From contig NZ_JANGEY010000004.1 in NCBI RefSeq assembly GCF_024451105.1, forward strand, positions 1 to 64,000: a stretch of DNA of 64,000 bases. Direction: 5' to 3'. Position 1 is the first letter of the stretch, and the number at the start of each line of letters is the position of its first letter. Below are positions 7,331 to 14,704 of the stretch, piece after piece. The notes under the pieces are model-generated. The model made no database searches, was not told the DNA's origin, and saw only the letters and a program-made list of their open reading frames with translations. Source of the DNA: Stutzerimonas stutzeri (GTDB lineage Bacteria; Pseudomonadota; Gammaproteobacteria; Pseudomonadales; Pseudomonadaceae). The position numbers and the translations under genes were made by a program.

Positions 7331-7711
7331 ATGACCGAGATTCACCAGCTAGGCATTCCCGTGCATGTGGGCAACTACCGGATCGATCTGCTGCATCGAC
7401 GCATCCGCAGCCTGGACGACCGCGAGGTGGTCCTCACCCCCGGCGAATTCTCCCTGCTGATGGGCCTGCTGGAGCGCCGCGGCGAGGTGGTGGCACGGCT
7501 CAGCCTGCTGGCCGCCCTGCATCCCGGCCAGGTCGGCGATCTCGGCGACCAGCGCACCGTCGACACCCTGGTGGTGCGCCTGCGCCGCAAGCTGGAGTGC
7601 GACCCCGGCCAGCCGCGGCTGATCCAGACCGTCTACGGCAAGGGCTATCGGCTGGCCGCGGAAAGCGAGCTGAACGCCACCGGCAACGGCCAGCCGTCGC
7701 TGGCCGGCTGA
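7331..7711 (+). CDS. Orphan OmpR/PhoB-type winged-helix DNA-binding protein
   Basis: 126 residues. Almost the whole protein is a Trans_reg_C winged-helix domain: LTPGEFSLLMGLLERRGEVV (about 36-55), the recognition helix DTLVVRLRRKLE (about 78-89), and the wing GQPRLIQTVYGKGYRL (about 93-108). There is no receiver domain or membrane segment, so it is not an ordinary response regulator. It sits alone on the plus strand between fliA and flhE and converges with flhE (5 bases between stop codons). A role in flagellar regulation is plausible from position only. Confidence 0.8.
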   Translation: MTEIHQLGIPVHVGNYRIDLLHRRIRSLDDREVVLTPGEFSLLMGLLERRGEVVARLSLLAALHPGQVGDLGDQRTVDTLVVRLRRKLECDPGQPRLIQTVYGKGYRLAAESELNATGNGQPSLAG

Positions 7712-7716
7712 GCGAC

Positions 7717-8118
7717 TCAGCGGTACTCCGCCAGCACCTGTAGCCCGCCCACTCGCAGCGGACGAGCGCCCTCCTCCAGACGGAAACACAACTGCAGCGG
7801 CGCGCCGGCATCCAGCCCGGCCAGCGCCCGGCTGCGCCCGCGCGCGCCCGGCAGCGCCGTGCAGCGCTGCGGGTGGCACAGCCAGGCCCGCAGCGGCGCG
7901 CCGGCCGGCGCGGCGAACTGCCAGGCGATGCCGGCCAACTGCCGGCCGCGGGCCAGCGCCGGCGGCCGCAGCGCCGCCGAGCAGCTGCGCAGGTCGCTGC
8001 GCGCCACCTGGAATGCCGGCGCGCGACCCTCCCAGCTGCCCGGCGCGGCCGGCTGCTCCGCGGCGTGGGCCGAGAGGCTCCAGAACAGTAGCGCCGACAG
8101 TGCGCAGCGCCTCAGCAT
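7717..8118 (-). CDS. flhE: Flagellar protein FlhE
   Basis: 133 residues with a clear signal peptide (basic MLRRC, hydrophobic core, cleavage after SAHA near residue 19). The mature part contains Cys pairs and a WEGRAP motif; size and position at the end of the flhBA operon fit FlhE, a periplasmic protein that in enteric bacteria affects flagellar export gating and proton leakage. It overlaps the preceding gene by 7 bases (ATGCTGA), so translation is coupled. FlhE is normally confined to peritrichous, FlhDC-type systems. Confidence 0.75.
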   Translation of the reverse strand: MLRRCALSALLFWSLSAHAAEQPAAPGSWEGRAPAFQVARSDLRSCSAALRPPALARGRQLAGIAWQFAAPAGAPLRAWLCHPQRCTALPGARGRSRALAGLDAGAPLQLCFRLEEGARPLRVGGLQVLAEYR

Positions 8119-8615
8119 GCCGCCCCCGACCGTTCGGGCAACAGCAGCAGCTCGGTATCCAGCCAGGCCGCCGCAGCCTCGCGCAGGTTGCCGAGCAGGC
8201 CGGCAGGCCCGGGGATGCCGGGGTGCAACGCCAGCAGGCGGCGCGGCCCGCCCGCCTCATGCAGCTGGCGCAGGATGCGCCAGGCGCGACGGAAGCCGTC
8301 GCCGTCGTCCTCCACCCACAGCGCCCAGCGCGACTGCTGCTCGGCCAGCACCGCCAGGTGCGGGCTGTCGGCCTCCAGCGCCACCAGCTTCCAGCGCGCC
8401 GGATCGCCCACCCAACGGTGGCCGCCGGCCTGCCAGCGCGCCAGACAGGCGCGCGCCGGCGTGCTGCGCAGCCCCGGCAGACCGACCACCATGAGGGTCA
8501 GCGGCTCGACGGCGGGCGGCACGGCGTCCCTGCCCGGTTCGGCCGCGACCGTCGCCGGCTGGCCGAACTGCTCGGCCCAGCGGCGCAGACCGGCGGCCTG
8601 ATCGCCCGCGCCCAT
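8112..8615 (-). CDS. FlhG/FleN-position protein without a P-loop (unknown function)
   Basis: 167 residues, starting in a TGATG overlap with the flhF stop and ending inside the flhE start. The centre has LTLMVVGLPGLRSTPARACLARW, a MinD-like beta-strand start but no Walker A (deviant or normal) lysine motif, and the C-terminal half (FRRAWRILRQLHEAGG, LLGNLREAAAAWL) vaguely resembles the end of MinD/FlhG ATPases. Genes in this position next to flhF usually encode the ATPase FlhG (FleN) of about 270 or more residues. This may be a shortened, non-catalytic relative or an unrelated protein. Confidence 0.6.
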   Translation of the reverse strand: MGAGDQAAGLRRWAEQFGQPATVAAEPGRDAVPPAVEPLTLMVVGLPGLRSTPARACLARWQAGGHRWVGDPARWKLVALEADSPHLAVLAEQQSRWALWVEDDGDGFRRAWRILRQLHEAGGPRRLLALHPGIPGPAGLLGNLREAAAAWLDTELLLLPERSGAAC

Positions 8616-10999
8616 CAGTGCGCTCCGGCGTTGCCGGCCACCTGGCGCAGACTGTCGCGGGCGGCGAGCAGGTGCAGCAGGGCATCCAGCTGCTGCTGGG
8701 CGCTGCGCTGGCGGCGGCCGCCGGCCAGGCTGAGCAGCTGGGCGCGCACGTCCATCGCCCAGTCGGCCTCGGCCTGCTCGAGATGGCTGGCGGTGGCCGC
8801 CAGCGCGGCGGCGACGAACAGCCGCAGCTCGGCCTGCAACGGGCCGAACAGGCCGTCCAGGCTCAGCCAGGCGCGGCCGGTCAGGCTCGGCAGGTCGTCG
8901 CTCTGCAACTGGCGCAGCAACAGCCCCTGCTGCTGCAGGAGACCCTCCTCGCCGGGGCAGGCGCTGCTGGCCAGCCAGAAGCGCTGCAGCGGCGGGCGGG
9001 CGCCGTCGGGATCGTGCAGCTGGCCGAACCAGGCCTGCAGCGGCCAGGCGCCGCTGTGCTGGCCGCGCTCGCGGCCGGCGTCGAGGCCGACGTCGAGCAG
9101 CGCCAGATCGAGCTGCAGCGCATGGCCGCGGTAGCGACAGGCCAGGCTGGCCTGCGGCATGGCGATCTCGGCCAGGGTCTGCAGCGCATAGCGCTCGCCG
9201 AGGTAGTCGACCCGGGCGTTGCCCTTGGCCGCCGCCGCCCAGGCGCTGCCCTGCGCCGCCAGGGCGCGCAGGGTGGCGGCGTCGGGCGGCGCGGCGAGCA
9301 GATGGTCGGCCTGCGGCCACTGCTGCGCCGCCCACTCCAGGCGCGCCGCGGCGCCGGCCGGCAGCTGGTGGGCCAGCCACGGCCGGGCCTGCAGGCGGCC
9401 GTCGGCGGCGAAACTCAGCAGCGGCATCTGCCAGGTCTGCCCGGGCAGCGCGCCGGGGCGCCCCCAGAGCAGCAGGCCGGCGGCGGCGGCGGGACTGGCG
9501 GCGAGCAACTGGGCAAGACGCTCGCCCTGCAGGCTGCGCGGCAGCGCGGCGAGCTGCCAGGCGGCCTCGAGCAGGGCGAAGCCGTCCACCTCGCGGCGCA
9601 GGCCGTCGAGCGCCGCGGCCATCGCCCGGCCGTGGCCGAGCAGGCCGCGCGCCAGGGCCTCCAGGCGCTGGCCGGGCGCCGCCGGCGCGCCGGCCGGAGC
9701 GACGAAGGCCGAGCCCTGGCTGGCCGCCAGCGCCTGGCGGACCAGCGCCGGGGCATCGGCCGGATGCAGGTCCTCGGGCACCTGCTGGCCGCTGGACAGG
9801 TAGTGCAGGCGCAGGTTGTGGCGGATCAGGATGTCCAGCACCGGCCCCAGGCGCGCGGCCTCGTCGCTCTTGGTGACGACGCAGTCGTCGAGGCGCGAGC
9901 CGGCGGCGCGGGCGGCGCGCTGGTAGGTGGCGACCACCTCCTCGAGGGTGTCGCCGTGGCTGGCGGCGTTGAGCAGCAGCAGCAGCCGCACCGCATGGCC
10001 GGCGCCGCCGAGCTGGGCGATCTGACCGATCAGCCGCTGATCGCGCTGGCTCATGCCGATGGTGTCGATGATCACCAGGCGCTTGTCGGCCAGCTGTGCC
10101 AGCACGCCGTCCAGCGCCGCCTCGGCGGGCAGCGCCTGCACCTCGACGCCGAGCAGCCGGCCGTAGATGCGCAGCTGCTCGTGGGCGCCGATCCGGTAGC
10201 TGTCGGTGCTGAGCAGGGCGACCTGGCCGCTGCCGTGGCGCATCACGTAGCGCGCCGCCAGCTTGGCGGTGGTGGTGGTCTTGCCGACCCCGGTGGGACC
10301 GACCAGCGCCAGCACGCCGCCGGCGTCGAGCAGGTCGCCCTCGTCGGCCGGCACCGGCAGGCGCGCGGCCAGCTGGCGTTCCAGCCAGGCGCGCGCAGCC
10401 GGATCGTCGGCGCCGGCGCCCTGCAGCTCGGCGGGCAGCGCGGCGAGGATCTCGTCGCACAGCCGGACGCCGAAGCCGGCCAGCAGCATCAGCTGGCGCA
10501 GCCGTCCGGCGCCGCTGTCGGGACTGGCGGCCGGACCGATCTGCCGGTTGAGCAGCTCGCGCATGCCCTGCATCTCGCCGAGCAGCAGCTCGCCGAGGGC
10601 GGCGAAATCCGCCGCGGCGGACGGCGGCGCGGCGGCGCGGTCGATCGACGGCGGCGCACCTTCCTCCTGGGTACGCTGGTAGGCGGCGGCGTGGCGCGCG
10701 GCGAAGCCGGCGGGCACGGTCGCCGGCCGGGCGCCCGGCTGGGACGCGGCAGCCGGGCCCTGCTGCAGCTCGGCGGCCGCGACCGCCGGACGGACGGGCG
10801 GCGTCGGCCGCGGGGCGGCAGCGGGCTGCGGCGGCGCCTCGGGCACCAGGCGCTGGTGCTCGTCGTCGGCCATGGCGAGGATCTCCACGCCCTCGGCGGT
10901 GGTGCGGTTGGAGAGGATCAGGGCATCCTCGCCGAGCGCCGCGCGCACCTGGCGCATCGCCTCCCGGCTGTTGGCTCCGACAAAACGTCTGACACTCAT
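8615..10999 (-). CDS. flhF: Flagellar biosynthesis GTPase FlhF with a long C-terminal extension
   Basis: 794 residues against about 400-500 in typical FlhF. The N-terminal B domain (MSVRRFVGANSREAMRQVRAALG) is followed by a Pro/Ala-rich linker and an SRP-type NG GTPase: P-loop GPTGVGKTTTT (about 232-242), DSYRIGAHEQL, IDTIGMSQRD (G3) and TKSDE (G4). The GTPase ends near residue 425; about 365 further residues, rich in Leu, Ala, Gln and Trp, have no motif I know. FlhF recruits early basal-body parts and sets flagellar position in many bacteria. Start and stop both overlap neighbours as TGATG, so flhA, flhF and the next gene are translationally coupled. Confidence 0.92.
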   Translation of the reverse strand: MSVRRFVGANSREAMRQVRAALGEDALILSNRTTAEGVEILAMADDEHQRLVPEAPPQPAAAPRPTPPVRPAVAAAELQQGPAAASQPGARPATVPAGFAARHAAAYQRTQEEGAPPSIDRAAAPPSAAADFAALGELLLGEMQGMRELLNRQIGPAASPDSGAGRLRQLMLLAGFGVRLCDEILAALPAELQGAGADDPAARAWLERQLAARLPVPADEGDLLDAGGVLALVGPTGVGKTTTTAKLAARYVMRHGSGQVALLSTDSYRIGAHEQLRIYGRLLGVEVQALPAEAALDGVLAQLADKRLVIIDTIGMSQRDQRLIGQIAQLGGAGHAVRLLLLLNAASHGDTLEEVVATYQRAARAAGSRLDDCVVTKSDEAARLGPVLDILIRHNLRLHYLSSGQQVPEDLHPADAPALVRQALAASQGSAFVAPAGAPAAPGQRLEALARGLLGHGRAMAAALDGLRREVDGFALLEAAWQLAALPRSLQGERLAQLLAASPAAAAGLLLWGRPGALPGQTWQMPLLSFAADGRLQARPWLAHQLPAGAAARLEWAAQQWPQADHLLAAPPDAATLRALAAQGSAWAAAAKGNARVDYLGERYALQTLAEIAMPQASLACRYRGHALQLDLALLDVGLDAGRERGQHSGAWPLQAWFGQLHDPDGARPPLQRFWLASSACPGEEGLLQQQGLLLRQLQSDDLPSLTGRAWLSLDGLFGPLQAELRLFVAAALAATASHLEQAEADWAMDVRAQLLSLAGGRRQRSAQQQLDALLHLLAARDSLRQVAGNAGAH

Positions 11000-13083
11000 C
11001 AGTTGTTGCCTCCGATCAGGCTGGTCACGCGCAGCATGCGGTCATCGGGAATCTCGGCCAGCGACATCACCACCAGGTGGCGCAGACGCCGGCGCAGGAA
11101 GCGCGCCAGCAGGGCGCGCAGGCGGTGCTGGACGACCAGCACCGGAGCGTCGCCGTTGGCTTCCTGACGGTTGAGGGCGGTTTCGGCCAGTTGCATCAGG
11201 TTGCCGGCCAGGCCCGGCTCCAGCGCGCCGCCGTTGCTCATGGCCTGGGCCAGCACCTGCTCGAGGCCGGCGTCGAGGCCGATCACCCGCAGCTCGCCCT
11301 CGCTGCCGAACCACTGCTGGGTGATCGCCCGGCCGAGCGCCACGCGCACCACGCCGACCAGCTCCTGGGCGTCGCTCTGCGCGCCGGCGTGTTCGGCCAG
11401 GGTGTCGAGGATGGTGCGCAGGTCGCGGATCGACACCTCCTCCTCCAGCAGGCTCTGCAGGATGCGTTGCAGGGTGGTGAGGCCGACCGCCTTGGGCACC
11501 ACCTCCTCGACCAGCGTCTTGTTGTCCTCGCCGAGCTTGTCGAGCAACTGCTGCACTTCCTGGCGGCCGAGCAGATCGCTGGCGTGGCGGTGCAGCAGGT
11601 GGTTGAGATGGGTGGCCGCCACGGTGCTGGCGTCCACCACCGTGTAGCCGTAGACCTGCGCCAGCTCGCGCTGCGCCAGGTCGATCCACACCGCCGGCAG
11701 GCCGAACGCCGGGTCGCTGGTGGCCTGCCCTTCCAGCCGACCGCTCACCTGGCCGGGGTCGATGGCCAGCCACTTGCCCGGCTGCAGCTCGGCGCGGCCG
11801 ATCTCCACGCCCTTGAGGCGGATCACGTAGGTGTTCGGTCCCAGTTCCAGGTTGTCGCGGATGTGCACCACCGGCGGCAGGAAGCCGACCTCCTGGGCGA
11901 ACTTCTTGCGCACGCCCTTGATCCGGCCGAGCAGCTCGCCCTGCTGGCGGTGGTCGACCAGCGGGATCAGCCGGTGGCCGACCTCCAGACCGAGGGTGTC
12001 GACCAACTGCACGTCGTCCCAGCTGGCTTCGGGCGCTTCGGCCGGCGGCGGCGGCTCGGGATTCAGCGCCTTCTCGACCTGCTGTCGCTCGTCGCGGCGC
12101 ATCAGCCACCAGGCCAGCGCGGACAGCAGCGCGGTGAACAGCAGGAACACCAGGTTGGGCATGCCCGGCACCAGGCCGAGCAGGCCCATCACCCCGGCGG
12201 CCAGCCAGAGCACCTTGGGATTGGCGAACAGCTGGCCGAGCATCTGCTGGCCGACGTCCTGGTCGGTGTTGACCCGCGAGACGGTGACGCCGGCGGCGGT
12301 GGAGATCACCAGCGCGGGGATCTGCGCCACCAGGCCGTCGCCGATGGTCAGCAGCACGTAGGTCTGCGCCGCGGCGCCGAAGGCCATGTCGTGCTGCAGC
12401 ATGCCGATCAGCAGGCCGCCGACGATGTTCACCACCATGATCACCAGGCCGGCCACCGCGTCGCCGCGGACGAACTTGCTGGCGCCGTCCATCGAGCCGT
12501 AGAAGTCGGCCTCCTGGGACACCTCGCGGCGCCGCTGGCGCGCCTCGTCCTCGCCGATCAGCCCGGCGTTGAGGTCGGCGTCGATGGCCATCTGCTTGCC
12601 GGGCATCGAATCGAGGGTGAAGCGCGCGCCGACCTCGGCGATGCGCCCGGCGCCCTTGGTGATGACCATGAAGTTGATGATCACCAGGATCAGGAACACC
12701 GCCAGACCCACGGCGAAGTTGCCGCCGACCAGGAACTGGCCGAATGCCTCGATCACCTTGCCGGCGGCGTCGCCGCCCTGGTGACCCTCCATCAGCACCA
12801 CCCGGGTCGAGGCGACGTTCAGCGACAGGCGCAGCAGGGTGGTGAACAGCAGGATCGCCGGGAAGGCGGCGAAGTCCAGCGGCCGCTTGGTGAACATGCT
12901 GACCAGCAGCACCATGATCGACAGGGCGATGTTGAAGGTGAAGAACAGGTCGAGGGCGAACGGCGGCAGCGGCAGGATCATCATCGACAGGATGAGGAGG
13001 ATCAGCAGCGGGCCGGCGAACAGCTTCATGTCGCCGTTGCCGCCCAGGCCGCTGCGCCCCAGCCAGGCGCTCAGTGCATTCAT
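10999..13083 (-). CDS. flhA: Flagellar type III export apparatus protein FlhA
   Basis: 694 residues, normal length. The first 330 or so residues hold about eight transmembrane helices, with the FHIPEP signature in DSMPGKQMAIDADLNAG; the remainder is the cytoplasmic domain that docks chaperone-substrate complexes. It sits between flhB (4-base overlap) and flhF (TGATG overlap) in an flhB-flhA-flhF operon. It forms the export ring and couples proton flow to secretion. Confidence 0.97.
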   Translation of the reverse strand: MNALSAWLGRSGLGGNGDMKLFAGPLLILLILSMMILPLPPFALDLFFTFNIALSIMVLLVSMFTKRPLDFAAFPAILLFTTLLRLSLNVASTRVVLMEGHQGGDAAGKVIEAFGQFLVGGNFAVGLAVFLILVIINFMVITKGAGRIAEVGARFTLDSMPGKQMAIDADLNAGLIGEDEARQRRREVSQEADFYGSMDGASKFVRGDAVAGLVIMVVNIVGGLLIGMLQHDMAFGAAAQTYVLLTIGDGLVAQIPALVISTAAGVTVSRVNTDQDVGQQMLGQLFANPKVLWLAAGVMGLLGLVPGMPNLVFLLFTALLSALAWWLMRRDERQQVEKALNPEPPPPAEAPEASWDDVQLVDTLGLEVGHRLIPLVDHRQQGELLGRIKGVRKKFAQEVGFLPPVVHIRDNLELGPNTYVIRLKGVEIGRAELQPGKWLAIDPGQVSGRLEGQATSDPAFGLPAVWIDLAQRELAQVYGYTVVDASTVAATHLNHLLHRHASDLLGRQEVQQLLDKLGEDNKTLVEEVVPKAVGLTTLQRILQSLLEEEVSIRDLRTILDTLAEHAGAQSDAQELVGVVRVALGRAITQQWFGSEGELRVIGLDAGLEQVLAQAMSNGGALEPGLAGNLMQLAETALNRQEANGDAPVLVVQHRLRALLARFLRRRLRHLVVMSLAEIPDDRMLRVTSLIGGNN

Positions 13084-14243
13084 CGGTTTTCCTCGGGCGC
13101 CCTGCGCCGCTTGGGTTCATCGAGTCCGGCCGGCACCGGCAGGTCGCGCGGGGTCGGCGGTCGCTCGCCGCCCTCCTCGCGCACGCGGCGGAGCCGGTAG
13201 GCCCAGGCCAGCACCTCGGCCACCGCGGTGTAGAGTTCGGCCGGGATCTCCTTGTCGAGATCCACGTGGTGATACAACGCGCGCGCCAGCGGCGGCGCCT
13301 CGAGCAGCGGCACGCCGTGCTCGGCGCCCAGCTCGCGGATCCGCGCGGCGACCAGCTCGGCGCCCTTGGCCACCACCTTCGGCGCGCCCATGCTGCCTTC
13401 CTCGTAGCTCAGCGCCACCGCGTAGTGGGTCGGGTTGGTGACGATCACGTCGGCGCCCGGCACCTTGCTCATCATCCGCCGCCGCGCCACCGCCTGCTGC
13501 TGGGCGCGGATGCGGCCCTTGACATGCGGATCGCCCTCCGCCTCCTTGTGCTCCTTGCGCAAGTCTTCCTTGCTCATGCGCAGCTTCCTGGCATGGCTCC
13601 ACAACTGGTAGGGCACGTCGATGCCGACCACCACGATCAGGGTCAGCACGATCAGCGCGCAGGCCAGTGCCGCCAGGCCGAGGGCGCTGGCCAGCGCCTG
13701 GTGCAGCGGCTGGGTCATCAGCGCCATCATCTCGCCGACGTGGCTGGAGATGAACTGCACCGCCACCGTGCCGACCAGCAGCGACTTGGCGATCGCCTTG
13801 CCCAGCTCCGCCAGCGCGTGGCTGGAGAACAGCCGCTTGAGCCCCTTGAGCGGATTGAGCCGGGAGAACTGCGGGACCAGCGACTTGGCCGACAGCAGCC
13901 AGCCGCCGAGCAGCATGGGACCGATCAGGGCGATCAGCAGCAACAGCACGAACAGCGGCAGCAGGGCCAGCAGGCTGCGCTGGGCGAGGCTCCAGAAGTG
14001 CGTCAGCATCACCGCCGGATCGAAGGCCACGGCGCGCTCGAACAGGAACGACTGCTCGACCACCAGGCCGAGCTGGGCGTACAGCACGCCGCCCATCGCC
14101 CACAGCCCGCCGACCCCGCCGACCAGCAGCAGGAAGGTGCTCAACTCGCGGGAACGGGCGATCTGCCCCTCTTCGCGCGCCTTCTCCAGGCGCCGGGGTG
14201 TCGCCGCTTCTGTCTTGTCGTCCTGATCGCTCTCGTCAGCCAT
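13080..14243 (-). CDS. flhB: Flagellar export switch protein FlhB
   Basis: 387 residues: a short charged N-terminus, four transmembrane helices and a C-terminal cytoplasmic domain with the autocleavage motif NPTH (about residue 268) in VIVTNPTHYAVAL. Cleavage between N and P switches export from rod/hook to filament substrates in concert with FliK. It is the first gene of the flhBAF operon; a FlhDC-like box lies about 230-270 bases upstream. Confidence 0.97.
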   Translation of the reverse strand: MADESDQDDKTEAATPRRLEKAREEGQIARSRELSTFLLLVGGVGGLWAMGGVLYAQLGLVVEQSFLFERAVAFDPAVMLTHFWSLAQRSLLALLPLFVLLLLIALIGPMLLGGWLLSAKSLVPQFSRLNPLKGLKRLFSSHALAELGKAIAKSLLVGTVAVQFISSHVGEMMALMTQPLHQALASALGLAALACALIVLTLIVVVGIDVPYQLWSHARKLRMSKEDLRKEHKEAEGDPHVKGRIRAQQQAVARRRMMSKVPGADVIVTNPTHYAVALSYEEGSMGAPKVVAKGAELVAARIRELGAEHGVPLLEAPPLARALYHHVDLDKEIPAELYTAVAEVLAWAYRLRRVREEGGERPPTPRDLPVPAGLDEPKRRRAPEENR

Positions 14244-14471
14244 GGCCTTGTCCGCGCCTGCCGGCCCGTGCGGTCGGTTGGTCAGCTCAAGTTCGGATGA
14301 CCATGGTTTCGAGACCGGGCGCCGCGACGAGTCATAGCAGGGCTATGGCGAGGAGCGGCAACGCAGTATCGGGGCCATGGGCGCCGAAATTGACGGATCG
14401 AACCGACCGGACAGGCCGCAGGGCGACTCAATACGGGCAAAACGGCATTGTGCCGCCAGGCGTACGCGGGC

Positions 14472-14515
14472 AATCGGCGAAACAGCGCGGCGATTAGCCT
14501 GCTTATCGGGCCGCG
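14472..14515. promoter_or_regulatory. Candidate FlhD4C2 box of flhB
   Basis: Left arm AATCGGCGAAACAGCG (14472-14487) matches 11 of 13 defined positions of the enteric half-site AAYGS-N3-AAATARCG. After a 12-base spacer the right arm TGCTTATCGGGCCGCG (14500-14515) matches its inverse more loosely. Confidence 0.5.
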
Positions 14516-14583
14516 GGCCGGGCGGCGGCGCGACGCCCCCGAGCGGAACGCCACAGTCGAAAATCCGTCGCAACAACAAGCAC

Positions 14584-14613
14584 TTGGACGAGCGGATGGC
14601 CGAATGCCATAAT
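14584..14613 (+). promoter_or_regulatory. Sigma-70-like promoter of the diguanylate cyclase gene
   Basis: TTGGAC (14584-14589), 18 bases, CATAAT (14608-14613), about 90 bases before the TTG start. It suggests house-keeping rather than FliA control of this gene. Confidence 0.5.
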
Positions 14614-14704
14614 TTCAACTCGACTTGCACTCGGCAGCGCGCCGGATGCCGCCCCTCGGCGGCGACCGGCGACGCGCGCCCAGCCCGGAAAGGACGCCCG
14701 AAGA

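Larger units (their letters stand above)
14244..14704. other. Divergent control region flhB / diguanylate cyclase gene
   Basis: 461 bases without a supported gene. It holds a candidate FlhD4C2 box (14472-14515) and a sigma-70-like promoter facing the cyclase gene (14584-14613). Confidence 0.6.
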
